The translations under genes and the position numbers were made by a program. Below, piece after piece: positions 24,011 to 38,000 of a stretch of DNA of 64,000 bases; positions within the stretch are counted from its first letter, which is position 1, and each line of letters starts with the position of its first letter. Below the pieces are notes generated by a model. That model saw only the letters and a program-made list of their open reading frames with translations. It made no database searches and was not told where the DNA came from. Source of the stretch: Apteryx mantelli. Lineage: Eukaryota; Chordata; Aves; Apterygiformes; Apterygidae. Where the stretch lies: contig NC_089979.1 of NCBI RefSeq assembly GCF_036417845.1, forward strand, positions 45,826,775 through 45,890,774, written 5' to 3'.

Positions 24011-24119
24011 CGGCCCTCTCCCTCCCTCCCTGCTTTCCCCACTCAGGGAAGAGAGAAGAAGTGCTGATTGTCAAACGCAAGCCACGGGAGAGGCACAGAT
24101 TTTATCTTCTGAAAGGAAA

Positions 24120-24166
24120 CAGCTCACAGAGTCATAGAAAATAGGGCTGGAAATAAGATCTCAGCT
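24120..24166 (-). mobile_element. Possible CR1 3' end remnant
   Basis: CTCACAGAGTCATAGAAAAT, AGGGCTGGAAATAAGATCTC resembles the reverse complement of a CR1 3' end (TCACAGAATCATAGAAT...GGGTTGGAAGGGACC). Only about 45 bp, so uncertain. Confidence 0.35.
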
Positions 24167-24169
24167 GTG

Positions 24170-27100
24170 TTTTACAAACTTTTCTTTTCCCCCAGAAATC
24201 CCCCATGTCTTTCTGTTGTGTCTGAGAAGGTAAAAAATCCAGCATTTTTAAAAATCCTCAGGTTATTTTAGCCTGCCCTTAGGAAGTGAGTCAGTTTTTT
24301 ATGGCAAGGCTAAAGCTAACTCATGCCATGGCTTGCAAAACAAAATGAGAGAGAGGGGGGTAATTACCTGAGTCATGGCATTTGCTTATTAGAGCAAGCG
24401 TCAGGCAGCAAGGCCAAGTTGCACGGCAAGACCAAGTACCTGCAGATGCATCAGGTTTTAGACTCAGGTCTTTTTAATTTAGATCTCCAATTTAATTGCC
24501 TTATCCATAGTCCTGGGTGCTTTTCAAACGCTGAACACACGAGACCATCCTCAAATCATACCCGCTGCCTGCAGCCCACGGAGGCAGCAGGCTGGATCCC
24601 TTCCGTGGAAACCGCCAGGGTCCTGCTGCCCCTGCGGCCCCGTGAGCGGCCCTTGCTGACGCCCAGCCCGCTCACTCGGTCCTGAGCAACTGAAGGCCGT
24701 GCTCCTCTTGCATTTAACAGTCCCTGTCCCCTCCGTATTCTCTGATTTCACACGCTGAGGAGAGAAGTACGGGGCTTACCGCGTGCCGCGCAAGTGCACG
24801 TGTCGTGGCTGCGCCCCAGCAGAGGGGAGGATCCTGCCATCAATGACCCTGTTTAGGGCGAATCGTAGTCGGGGCCCTTCTCATCTCAGCTAAGGGCGAT
24901 CTCGCTGGAGGGCCTGCGTTATCTAGCTGTCCGGCGCTGCAAAGGCAGAGGCATGCTCAGAGGGATGCAGGTCCTAATCTATTATATTAAAAGGGAATGC
25001 CAGGTGCTCACCCAGAGGCAGGAGAAGGTATAAGACTGCATTTACTTCCCTTTCAACAGTCACAAGCTCATGAGAGCAGAGGTTTGCTGACAATAACTGT
25101 ATTCAGGCTTGGGGCAAGTAAATATAGTCTGTGCTTCCCTACACAGCTCTGCCAATGCCTAAGGAAAAGCCCAAAGTAATGCCTATCAATCTGACTCATC
25201 ACTGTGGGATTGCAGCTAGGTAGAAATCAAAATTTCCGTATTATGGGAAATTCCTGTATTTCTACACTTTGGGGTTTTTTTTGTTTGTTTGGGGGTTTTT
25301 TACTTGGGATGGGAGGAGAATTGAAATAGTTTAACTCTATTTGTTTTGGGGTTTTCATGTCCCTTCTGCGGGGAGAAAACTGTCCTATGTTTTGGAAACA
25401 GTGAAACACTTCCCCCTGAGTCAATTCAGTTTGAAAGGGCATCTCTTTGAGTGCCACATTAATACTTGGAGGTTGTCACCCCCCCCAACTCTGTTCATTC
25501 TTAAAAAGCTGAGCCCCCTTTCTGGGTTATCTATCCCATGATATCCTCCTCAGCTCAGGCTACAGGAAAATATATTGAATTATAAAAGATACAGGCTGGC
25601 TAATGAGCACAGAATATGGCTAGGTAATTTTGCTGCAGCAGAAAAGAACTGTTTTACAGAAACACTTCCCAAGGCTTCAGAGACAGGGCCCCACACTGTC
25701 ATGCACACCCTGCTTTCTGTTCATGACCACTTTTGCCATTTACAAGCACTTCACATTCATATGGTAGCTCTAATTGTTTTGCTAGGGAAGTAATATTGGG
25801 ACAATATTTGAAATCTAACTTTCAGTGAGATAACGAGCTAGAATTAAGGAACATATACAGTCAAGTAGCTGGCCGTGCAGTGCTCCACCGACCAGCAAGC
25901 TCTTCTGGTGCCCCAGTGGGTCAAAAGCACAGCCTGCCTTGGAGTCAGGGTCACCCTCTCTGAACGTCAAAAAGCGCTAGTGCAGGAAAGACCCACAGAG
26001 CCATCCTGCGTGATCAGCTATTTTGCTCAGGAAGCAGTTGGCCAGTGGAGAAGTCATCCTACGGAAATATTGAGGGCATTATTATGTGCATCTTCACGTT
26101 CAGTATTTCCATTCAATAACCTTTGACTTGGCCCCGTGTTTATATCTTTGGCAACCAGGACCAGTAAATAGTCCTGAGCAATGTTGTGGCTTTCCTCTTC
26201 CTGGTGGAAAGCATTCCTCTCCTTGGGAGTAGTTACAGCGTTACTGAAGGGAAAACTAGGCTCTGATGTAGAAATGTGGCACTAACAGTCTACACAGTCT
26301 GCAGGTTTTTGCACCTGTGGTTTTCCACTGGCATTAAACATTGTAATTTATTATTATTTATATCTCCTATAACACAATTCACAAACTGTTCCAGCCACTG
26401 ACCTCCCAGAGAGATTTCTAATCAGGCGAAATTGTAGTGCAGGGAGTGGTGAGTGCTGTGTTCAGATATCTTTTAAGGATTTGTTAGGACCACCAACATC
26501 TTTGCACAAGTAACCTGAACCAAAGGAAAAATAATCTAGCAAACCAACTCTGTGCATTACTGGCTCTGTAACAATTACAAAGCTTTATCAGGACTTAAGC
26601 TAGTTAATGATTTTTTAGTTCCCGCAACTCATTATTTATATTTAGAAATTAAAAAGCTCCAGCAAGGACAAAAAAAAAGAAAAACAGTCCATCAGTGAGT
26701 CATCTGAAAGCCCTCTGTTCTTTTTCCTGTTTTCTCACTGAATATGGAGAGCAGTTCATGATTTCTGTCATGATATGCAAAGCCTATTTGAGACTGGTTT
26801 AGCTGCCTGAGGGAGCTTAACTCAGACGTCGTGGCCAAGGTTGCATACAACAGCCATTGCAGTGAAACGATGCAATTCCAGCTAAAAGAGAGGCTTCTGA
26901 GTGCATTGGTCACGGTAATTGTGAAATGCTCCACCAAAGACCTTCACCACTTTTGGAACTACAAATTAAGTGAATGACCTTATTTCAACTTTCTATATGT
27001 ATGTGTACTGGTACAGCATACACAGTTACACACAAAAACTTATGAAATGATGCTTCTGTACAGATGGCAGAATTAATCAAATCTTGTTTCCTATGGAGTT

Positions 27101-27940
27101 ATATTCCACATCCACTAGCCCAACATCTGTACTTGCAGAGCATGCTGCATCTAGCATGAAGGTTTGGGCATGCTGGCCGGACTGACTGATCTGGCATGGC
27201 CAGTGGGTGCGGGGAAGACTAATCTAAGTCCCTCTTCCTCCGTTCACCAGATTTTCAGAAAACTTGTAGGAATTTCATTTGTTTGAGTCTGCCATGTGTC
27301 AAATGTGGTGGGCGTTGGCCAGCAGGTTTGGAAATTTTTGTACAGGGGAGAGACTGATCGACAGACAGATAAACAGGCAGACAGATAAGTGAGATGGTTG
27401 CCTAAACTTGGTTACCAAAGGAAATCCATGTAAAAAGTATCAGACTGTTTCCCCACAGACTGAGAAGGAGAAATTATTTCTCTTCTTAAAGGCAGTAATA
27501 GCAACAATCCTGTAGTAGCCCTGATGGTCCAAGTAAATGCGGGGGGCAGGATTTGCTGGGACAGTCAAAATCTTTAGAACTAAGGTTTGTGTGCCCAGGT
27601 TATCCACTTTCCCAGCTATATCACCTGGTCTAGTAAAAGATATTAACTCTCCTGGCAAACTTTGCCTCTCTTAAGGGTTTGGAAGGCTCTTAGAGTAATG
27701 GGCCTCTGAGTAGGTACACAGATTAGATAGTTAATCAGTCACTCGCAGATTGTTTCTGAGATAGGAGAGCTTTCATACGGTGCATGGTGGCAGTTGTAGC
27801 TTTGAAGAGTTCTCAGTTTTGTGATGACTGAAAATTGGGGGGGATGGTTATAACACTGCATTTACAAGAACAAGAATGTAGATTCTACCTTTAACTTGAA
27901 AATATTTGCATAAAGCATTCAGGTAATATAAAGAAAACTG
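24170..27940. other. Intergenic, no gene recognised
   Basis: A moderately GC-rich patch at 24550-24860 and otherwise AT-rich DNA. A degenerate CAGA/GATA stretch occurs at 27352-27390. No coding exon or RNA gene is supported. Confidence 0.5.
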
Positions 27941-27956
27941 ATTACTTTATACCACC

Positions 27957-28116
27957 TGTATTACAGTAAGCCAATATTGACTTCAGGTTTTGGTTGTCAT
28001 CAAGATTTATTTTACCTGAGGTAAATATTGACTGTGGCACAGCCAAGGCCAGTATTTACTTTGGAGGAATATCAATCTTGTGGCGCAAAACTAGAAGTCA
28101 ATATCTTCATTGTTAT
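27957..28116. repeat. Long imperfect inverted repeat (hairpin), about 160 bp
   Basis: Two arms of about 65-75 nt fold back on each other around a centre at 28040 (GGC-ACA-GCC). Matching pieces: ATATTGACTTC (27974) with GAAGTCAATAT (28094); CAAGATT (28001) with AATCTTG (28074); GTAAATATTGAC (28021) with the inverse of GGCCAGTATTTAC (28047). Mismatches are spread along the stem. Candidates are an old palindromic MITE or a conserved palindromic repeat; a hairpin RNA is possible but the stem is longer than a usual pre-miRNA. Confidence 0.65.
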
Positions 28117-28119
28117 ATC

Positions 28120-31100
28120 TTTTCATAAATACTGGGGAGGGGGCACTTTGTCTAGTGGGAAATGTGTAATTTAAGACAGTAGTTCTGATGGAGTGAAAAA
28201 AAACCAATTAAAATGGAAAAAGGGTTATCACCTTGGACCAATAAAAGACAGGAGCTGCTGAAAGGAACAACACAGCTGGAATATTGTACCTCCCAGGCAA
28301 ACTCTGCCTGCAGACATTGGTTGTTGACCCTTGGAAAACAAACAGCAAGAAATGTAAGAGGTAGCTGCTATCAAGAGTGGTGTAATGTATGGAGCAAGAA
28401 TTTCTATTCCCAGCTTCCTTCGAACTGACATTTGTTTTTGTCTTAGTACTCTGTATACCGTACAAAACACAACATGCCGGGTCTGTTGTGCGATAAGTTT
28501 AGGAAACCACTGAAATTGTGCTTATTGGAGTCATTGTCACTTGTGTCTCTCTAAAGAAACCCAGCATCTAAACTTAACCCAAGAGGAAGGGAAAGAGTCT
28601 GTTTGGATTTGGGGCACTAATGTGGAAAATGCTCTATGTTGCTTTTCATTCTCTTGGTGAAACTATGGAGAAGGAAATTATAATCTGTAACTGTTATGTT
28701 ATCCATGAAATTTCTAGAAACACACATATGCACCATTTTCCTTGGGGCAATGTACAATGCTTTCCTAGCTCAAATACTGTAAGACAATAAAAATAACCAT
28801 TAGCCTGCTAATATCAGAGATGATAGTCCCATTAATTACAGAGGTAGACAAATAGCCTGCAGGATCCTCTGGAGCTAAAAAAGGAGAGGGAGTGCTCCCC
28901 AGCACAGAGACGAGGTGTAAGCAGAGCACAGGAGGTGCTAACCATAACTGATCTAGACTGTTTAAGTAACCACAGCCGCGAAAAAACAGTCACAGTCTGG
29001 ACAAGTCTACCAAGGTCCATGGCTAGTTCCCTGGATGCTTCATTCAGTCATGCCACCGTGCCATGCCTGGTAGCAGTACAAGCTCGATTCAGGCTAGCTA
29101 CAGTATGCCTTCCCAGCCAGCCATCCCATCGACTGATTCCTAGTTAGATGTAGCTTGCAGTTGCTTGAGCTGACACCGTCCCAAACTGGAGCTCAGCCCC
29201 CTTTAGATGACACGGGTGGTTACTGGAGCCAGAACCAGGTCTCTGATTCAGAAAACCAGCCTTGACCCTGGCACAGCAGGTCCACGGGCTGCCAGAGAGA
29301 TCCCACAGAGATGTCGCCCCACTGATGGAGAGCTCACCAGCTCCTTGTCAGCTCCTCCCTGTGCCCAAAGGCAAGAACAGCACCAGGGTGGCTCTCATGG
29401 GGCCACAGACAAGACAGCAGGGAGACTGTTCTCTGCAGCAGGCCTCTCCCTGTCTCAGCAAAATCCTTGGCTGGTAGATTACAGCTGGGTTTACCATCAT
29501 CTTTTTTTGCCAGTGTTAATGTTTGCCTTTTAAAAGCACTACATACTTAACAGCTGTTGTGACAATTGCTGTGAAGAGCCAAGCTGAGCTTCTTAGAAAT
29601 GCAGGCCTCCTTACTTCATGTGCTATTTGTATTTGTATATTGTACCCCCTTCTAAATGTAGACATTCAGAGCTGAGAAAACTAATACAGGCCTTCCAGTA
29701 TCTGTTCATGCTCTTGGCTTTTCTAAGTTTGTGGGAGCACTAAATATTGAACATAACCAGGTTCAGACCCGAGTTGGGCCCAGTTCTCTTTGTTCCTTTA
29801 TTACTATAAAGGCTCTCAAAATAGCTTTCCAGGGACGTGAACACTGCAGAAGGTTTGCCCAAATTACCAAGCACCATTGTTAGTTTAGGTCTGTGCTCTC
29901 TTGGAATAAAAATGACTCTTTATATATTGTGAATCAATAAATGTCACCATGCGATGAAATTACATCATGATATTAAGTTATTGTATATTAACAAGATAAC
30001 ATCAGGATAACATGATCATCCATTGCTTTTGACCATGCAGCAAATCGTATTATTAATTTTTCTGTTTTCTATATTTTTATGCTTCAGTCTGGAAGGTAGA
30101 AGAAATTTTGACTATGGAATTTTGCTAGAATATCTCCCACCACATTTTTAAAGAGATGTGAATTTTGTCCCTCAGTTCACATGAAAATAATTCACTCCTG
30201 ACTGATGCAAATGCCAAAAGAAACACAATGGGTTTGGAATAAGATACTCTACTGCATGACTGCCTCAGAATATTGTAGGCGGAACTCTAGAAAGTAATGG
30301 ACAGCAGTCTTTTCATTACAGTGTCTACAATACATAGGTTTGTTTAAGAAAAGATAGTTGGCACACAAAGGCATGTGGGCCTCAAGATGGAAAACTGTCA
30401 CATGCCGAAAATTCATTTGAGGGCAGTTTGTCTTGTGAAAAGAATTTGCTCTTGTAGTGGGTAACAGGCTCAATTTCAACTCAGATAATTGATTGGGTGT
30501 GTGTTTGTCTCGATCAACTATAACTTATGGCTCTCACCTTTTTTTTTCTGTGTGGACTTTTTCCCTTTTCCTACTATTTTCAAGAGTGGGATATATCCAG
30601 CCCTTTCCCACATGTCAGGGCTTTAGCCTGAGTCTTAAAATAAACTTGGGTTCTCCCAGTGGAGAAAAATGTGCTCATGTGAGGGGTAACCAGGCTATAA
30701 TTGGGTCCTCTGGGAGGGTTTTACATGAAGTGGAGATGAGGTTTGTGGCTTTGTCCATGCCAAGGAGCAGAAGGAGGAAATGAAGGGAGACCCAGAAGGA
30801 GCTTTCCCTCACTCTCACCTCCAATGCCAAGAAAGGCGTAATTACGCATTCTGAAATAAGTATTTTTCTTTTGTTCCTGCCGTTCAAAAATATTTCACTC
30901 CTTGTGTTTGTGCAGTTTTAAGGCTCCTTTGGCTTTAGTGAAATCCCTTCCCTCTTTCAAATGCATAACATTCTTTATAGCTGGCCATGCTAGAGATCTG
31001 GAATGCTGTCCGCCTGTTTGGGAAATAATTACAGTTTGTGTGGTCTAATAATCGGTCCCAGAGGGTTGAACATGAAATAACCAGGGTCTACAGGAAAGAA

Positions 31101-31365
31101 AACTATGTGGAAACTTGCGCAGTCCCACTAATCTGCAAGGAACAAAACAAAGTTGTACCCTAGGGTAAGAACCAGTAGCAACCAGCTTAATTGCTACCAT
31201 GTCATTGTGTGAAACTACTACCTCCGCACAAGCTAATGTGAACCTGATGCGGTTAGATTTCTGATTAAGACCAGCTAAATTTCACTTCAAATGGGCAAAT
31301 AATCCCCACGGCAGATCTGCTGTGCAGCCAGAGCTGTGTTTGTTATGCAAGCCCTGCGAGCCGGC
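28120..31365. other. Intergenic, no gene recognised
   Basis: Unique sequence between the hairpin and the MEF2/TATA-type element. Open frames up to about 108 codons occur around 28.8-29.5 kb but show no known domain. No family repeats recognised. Confidence 0.5.
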
Positions 31366-31418
31366 CTAGGTGGGGGGGACAAGGACACCCCAGTGAGGTC
31401 ACCTTTCATGTGCGGCAC

Positions 31419-31428
31419 CTATAAATAG
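31419..31428 (+). promoter_or_regulatory. Perfect MEF2 site / TATA-type element CTATAAATAG
   Basis: CTATAAATAG fits the MEF2 consensus exactly and TATAAATA inside it fits a TATA box. An AGGTCA nuclear-receptor half site lies at about 31395-31401. About 65 bp downstream an ATG opens a 188-codon plus-strand frame (31486-32052), the longest outside the HEY1 island, though the protein is not recognisable and may be chance. Either a muscle-type enhancer or a promoter of an unannotated transcript. Confidence 0.4.
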
Positions 31429-32059
31429 GGAGGCCAGTGTCTACATTCATCTCTCCTTCCCTCGCCTGCCTGGCTCATCCTGTCCATGGAGGAGAAACAC
31501 AGTGAAAGAGTGATGAGAGCAGAAGGCAAAGTCCCTTTGATTAGACCAGGAATGATCCTCTGCATTTCAATGACCTTTTTTCCCCTTAAGAAGACGTGCT
31601 TAAGTGAGGGCAGCTTTGCAAAGCCTCTCGAGGCCAGCAGTCCCCACTGTGACTGTGCAGGAGGGTCCGTGAGCCCAGGGACTGCCCCTGATCACACCAG
31701 GAACTGGATTTTGGTTAAGAAAGTCGTAATCCAGACCATGCTCTGTTCCAGCTGCCGAGTCCAGGATGTGGCTCAGCCACAGCCGGGCTGGCCAGTGCAC
31801 CGAGATGGGGAGCCGAGGGGCCAGGCGGGCGCCTGTCTCCCCCAGCATGGGCAGCACGGGACAACCATCCCGTGGCGGCTCTTCCCTGCCCACGGCGGAG
31901 GCCATGCAATGGCCTTACGCTCCTTGGCTTGGATTTTGAGAGCAGCTTGTGAGCCATTCCAAGGGAGAAGTCCCGACCCTACGAACACGCTGACCATAAT
32001 CCCGCAGCCGCGGCCAGGCCCGAGTGCCCAAGCTATTCCCAGTGTGCCCTGATACATGT

Positions 32060-35000
32060 GTGCACTGTCAGGCCCTTCAGTCTGTGTTCACAGTCACATG
32101 GGAAGCCTGTGGTAAAGCCAGGAATAAATCTGGTGCCAGAAAGACCTCCTGACAATCTAATTCCTGCATTAATCACTAGACCATACTTCCTTGGCTACGC
32201 TCATTGCAGAAGGTTTCTTCTTTTTTGGTATTTTTAGTGGGACATTCCCCAGTTTCCAGTGGATTTTGGACATTGTAAATAACAAGGATGCTGTTTGTTT
32301 CTTTTCAGTGTATGTGAACACTTTCAGATACAAATTCTTGTAGTCTTTACTTTGAATCAAAACTCAAAAGTTTGGAAAATTTTTCCTCTCACAAGTTCAG
32401 ACTGAATCTCAATGCTTTTAAATGCTCCTGTAAATCTTTATTTTTGAAATTAAATCTACAGAAAAGTTTACATGACAGTGATGTGGTAGCTGACATATTA
32501 CACTCTCTAATCACTAAAGAAGGAGAGATCGCACAGGTGCATGGTGGTGCATCAGAAAATATCTAGTATGTGGCTGAGGTGACTGCATTGATCACAAATG
32601 GAGATGTTATGAATACATTGGGTAGGTGCAAAAAAGAAGGGCAGTTCAAAGCCTGACATCACCCACCTCTGCATCCTGCACATGCCATGTACTTTGAAGA
32701 AAACTAGTTTTGATTTGTCTGAAAATACTGAACTGTTTTATTATTTTTAGCTCTTGGCTCTCTCCACCTGTTCAGCCACGCACCCCTTCCTTGCAGACTG
32801 GACACACTGATTCGAGTCTCACCATTTACTTCTGTGAAAGCAATCCTCATCCACACTGGCAGGATCCTAGGCCCTGCTCACAGCCCCACTGCTGCCAACA
32901 GAAAGAATCCCTTTGACTTTCAGTCGAGCCTAACTTCCTCAGAGACCAAATGCATCTGTAGACAGGGACAAGAGCTATGATCACATCTATTCAAGAAGCC
33001 ACTAGAGATGATCGCTGTATCTATATGACAGTGGCAGAGGTATGAAGACCATGGTGTCTGATGCTTCGAGGCTGTAGGAACAACCGCTGAACGGTTCCTC
33101 AAGCAGAGGAAGAGTTCTCCTTTAAAACACAACAGAGCACCATGCCTGTGATAAACTTCACACCAGATGATGGCTGCATATTACCTGTCCCAGGCTGTCA
33201 GTCGGAAGACTGTCTTTGAAGGAAGGAATCAGACCTTCTCAGCCAGCTTATTAAGGGAGAAGCAGTTTGTGACTGCTTAGAGGAGTTTAATGCAGGTGAG
33301 ATCACCAAGGACACTTATTCAAGCAGCGGTACCCATAGGCCTTTCAGCTCCCTCAAGGTCCTGTACCACACCCCTTCACATAACAGCTTGTGTTTGTCTT
33401 CTTCCACAGGGAGACCTGGTTTTCTAAAGGAGACACATGACCTGGAGTGGATGGAGCAGCTGCAGGACACCCATAGCTTCCTCCCATCAGCAGCCTGCCA
33501 GCTCTGATGGACAGAGTGCACCCACTCCTGCCTGGTGCCGGACTATGCTCAACACACACGGCTCCATTTCAGGAGTATCTTTTTCTGCTTGCAAATGAAA
33601 CAGGCGTCTTATTCCGCAATGTTATACGCACTAGATAATCTCACACGCCCAGAGAGCCGGTGCTGATAACATGGCTGACATCAAAGGGCTGAATTCCACA
33701 TCTGATTTATGCTGCTAAGCCATAAATTAACTGAACTCCACCCCTGGCACCCCATCCCAATGACCTCTGAAGTGCTATATATGCTGGGGCATTCTGTGTG
33801 TTAAGTAAATGTGGAAATTAGGTTAGTCATACTTTCCCCTAAGTGTGATCTTGCCCTGCTTGGCTGCAACTTGTGAGGTTCTCCAATGTTACGAGCACTT
33901 TCAAAGCCAAATGCTTTTCCAGTGGAAGGCCTTCCCCCTCCATTGTGAACAGCAGCCTAAACAATTTGCATCAAGAGTCTGCAGGAATTCAGTTAAAAAA
34001 AAACATAAAAGAAAGGGGTGTGCTGAGGTGACTGAATCAATGTGTTTCACACGGGGGTTTGCTTTCAACTGAGAAAGGGATCAATGGTTATGTGAGATAG
34101 GAGAGTCTTACAGCGAAGTCACAGGATTGGGCTGTTCCCTAGCTGAACTGCTGGATCTTTCATGAAAACCAGAGCTGCCCCAGCACAAAACGTAATTGCT
34201 GATCCTTAACATATCATGAGAATGAAAAGACAAATTATATTGTAACCACCCAGCAAACAAGGAGAAAAGTTACCTGCTCCAGGTAAGTGAATAGCCAGAA
34301 TCCCATCAAACCATGATAAACTCAGCTTGTCTGAAGGACATCATTATCTGGTCTTTGTTATTCCTATTTGGTGTATTCCTATTTCATCTTTGAAATTATG
34401 GGTTACCTTTGGAAGAACACCAGTACTAAGTATTCAGAGACTCCAAAATGAATTCTCAAAATGTTGGCAAATTGGTAATATAGGAAAGATTCACAACAGT
34501 TTATTTAACAGCAATTTGATTTAAATTACTTTTTAGAGTAAATTAACTAAAATATCAAAACTAAGTTATATTTCACTAACTTGAACCATAGCATGTTTAT
34601 TTCAAACTCTGAATAAATTGAAACACTTCTCTCTTCCAAATCCTTTTCTGCAAAGAGTTCTACTTTGAGGAATTTACGTTTACTGGTGGAAAATGTTCCA
34701 GAGAAAGCTCCTGACTGCCAGTATGTGTAGATTTACACTCCCTCAGCCCTGGTAACACTGAGAATTCCAACAGAGGAGGTGAGTTCTTTACGGTGTGTCT
34801 AGACCATCCTCCACAGAACTGCAAAGGGACCCCATACTGACTCCAGCTCCTGCCCCACTTCATTGGCACCTTCTCTTCCCTGTCAAAATGTTTGAGACTT
34901 AAGCGTGCTTTAGCTCCAACTTTCTACCTCAGTTGGTGGTTACTTCTCATAAAAGAGACTTAGACTTTGGTGAATATCATCTGAAAAAAATCCATGCAGA

Positions 35001-38000
35001 TCCTTTTTTTCTCCTGGTCTCCAACAATATTCATTTTCGCACTGCTAGAGGTGGTCCAGGCATTCTTACTGGTGGCACCAAAATTCACTGGTCATGTCTG
35101 AGTTTTCTGCAGACCATAAAATATGGACTTTTTATTTAAATAAAGCCATCAAAAGTTTTCTGACTATATAATTTGCACAGTATAAAAGTCTCAATTTGTT
35201 TTCATTATCTTTGTTGTTTTGTACAAGAAAATCTCTTCTAGACCATTCTACTTTCAATTATCAGATTCTTCAAAATAATTCTTTTTCCCCCCTCTTTTCA
35301 GAACAACAAATGGCCATATGTTTAGCTATGTCTGTAATGAGATGGAAGCAGCTCTGCTGAGCCCTGCAGCACTTTCACAGTGGTGTGATCGCTCCCTCGT
35401 CTAGGGTTACCCCTGAGTGACAGCAGCAAAGATCCGAATCGGCAAGTTATTGAGCCGGTGAACTGTGACAGACCCCAAAACTGTTGACAAGCTGGAGACA
35501 GCACCTCCTCACTTTCCTGCATTTATAGAAGTAAAGCATAGAGGTCTTCAGCGCTTTCCTGGACCTATAAACCTTGTAAAAATATTTTTAGATAGCCCAG
35601 AACCAGAGGTGCAGGCGCACCTTGGAGGAGCAGGCGCGAGGGCACCCCAGCTGTAGTGCTCCTGTACAGCCTCTGCTCCCCTCCTCACCAGGGGCATTTT
35701 GCCTCTGCCAGCAGGCTGCCTTTCAGTGTGCCCTCACGCAGCTTGCCAGGTACTTGGCTCCAGAGCCATCCTTGAACTGCTCAGAAGACACCGACTGGCT
35801 GTGCCCTTGAGGAGACCCATTAACATCACAAGCTGGCTGAGCTACTGCAACAGCTAAGGAGGAGTCTTACTCTTCATTTTAATCTTGCTAAGGAGTTTGG
35901 TTGTTTTAGCTTCTTATAATTTTGCTCCACTATGGCAAATCCATGTTTCTAAGTAAACATATTCCTTAATCCTGAGATCTTCTGTGGCGCTGAACCTGAC
36001 TTTGAGTAATGTAGCAGGGGACAAGGCTTTGTAGTCCTGCATATGGGATGAACCTCACAGAGGAGTAATAGCTTCTCCACTGGGGCTTGTAGGATGATCT
36101 GGGAGACTTCACAGACTGACTCTGTGTGTGCAAGAAGAAATATCTTCCCGTGGTTAGCACTAGCTGGAGGAGGTCTGGCATATTGCCAGAGTGGGCACCT
36201 AAACCCTATCGTTCTCCCACAGGTCTGTGACCACTTCACTGGAAATTTGGGCTGATCTCCCCAGGCAAGATTAGGCCCTGCAAAATGACAAGATCAGGCA
36301 GTGATCTGATCAGTCAAAGCAAAGCTGTGCCTATGGTTCATACCAGAGCTAGAAAGCAGAGAACTGGGGGATTCTGCCCTGACATCTTTGGTGTTCTCAT
36401 TTTATAAAAGTGTACTACTGCATGGATATCAAAACCACACCATGAATTTGTGGTTTCCTGTCTACCAACAACTTCTGGAACAATTTTTACACTCTTTCCA
36501 AAAGTGAACAACTATATTGGCAACCACAAAATTAAAAGTATCCTTCTCTCCAAATAACGTAGCAGAAAACACTATAAGGAGCTCAAAAGATTGTATGTAG
36601 ATGGGGCTTGCAGTAGCTAGATCTCAAAGCTTCTCTTACAGTGAGAAACAGAGACTTCTCTTGCAGAAAGAGACAGAAAGGTCTGTCCCTCTTCATTTGT
36701 CTTTCCCCTGTCTTGGCTGGCCCATGAACAAGGAGACGGAGCAAAAGATGCACTGCAGGGGACACAGTCCTTTGCAGAGTCTCTGGCCTCTGTCTTGAGG
36801 ATTAATTTCCTATGACCAAAAGCAATGTCAGAGAGTCTGTCATGTGGCAGGTTGCCTGCGGACTGGAAGGAGCAAACCACTGCTGTAAAGCATCTAGCTC
36901 TGGGCTTACTTGTACTTGGACTATGTCTATACTAGTAAATAAACAGGCCAGGGTTCATGAGGCCAAGTGGCAAACAGAGCTTGTATCCTTATATACTTAT
37001 AAACTTTCTTGCCCCTCAGAAGTGTGGTTCCATCCATTCTGCATTTTGGAAATGGGACTAAAACCATGATGGTGAGCAACTGGGCAGCACAGAAGATCAT
37101 GGAAGTGTGACCAAGCGCAGCCCCAGGCCCTGTTTAGCTCACTCATAGAGACGAGGCCTTAGCAGCTGCAAAGCCTGGTGCTGAGGGATGCGAGCAGGGA
37201 TCCTGCAGCTGGTCTGGCTGACGCAGTTGAAGCAGTGGCTGTTCAAAGTGCTCAACCTCCCTCCATCCCCATGCGCCTCAGCAGCGCTGCCAGCATAACT
37301 GCATGCATTATTAATCCCTGGCCCAGATCAGCCAGAGTAACCCAGGTCAGTTTAAACAGTTTCGGTAGGAGGTTCTTCTAAGATCAGGGTCATTCAAAGA
37401 GATGGAAATTAAGCATTGCTTTTACGGTCAGCGATGATGACAGAGCAGGCTGCAGGAGGGGAAGTGAGAGGCTGCCAGTAAAGAGGGTAGGGCTTCAGTT
37501 CAGTCTGGAAATCCTCGGGGGAGGAGCAGGAGGTAGAGGCAGAGAAAAATGGTTCTGTTTTTTATATTGCAGGGCCTTTTGCTACAAATTGTAGCACACC
37601 TCTATATCTTTCTCAATTCAGTACTCACAACTGCGTGAGCTTGGCAACAGCCTTCCCTTGCTGCCAGCCACTCTGGTTTTCAGCCAGGGTTGCACAGATC
37701 AGCCTAACAGTAAATCTCAGAGACTTCAAGAGCTACAAAGCGTAGGTCTGGTGCTGTCCCAGAGCTGGGGGCAAGCTGCCCTCTGGTTCTGCAGAGTCTG
37801 CGGAGCCCCAGCTCCACTGTCAAGCATTGTCTCTCTGTTTGGCTTGCGTTTTATTTATGAGAATTAGCCTGAAGGTTGAGAAATTGCACACGGACTGGCC
37901 AATGTTTGGGAGCAGAGTTGGGCAGAGAGGGGATTATGTAAAGCAGGAGTCACTGGAAAATCAAATAAAAGAACCATCCTGAAAAATGGGTTGCATAATA

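Noticed and set aside
26341..26400. Possible TAA-tailed LINE end on the minus strand
   Set aside because: Only the TATTATTATTTAT tail resembles an old LINE; the flanking bases do not match well enough.
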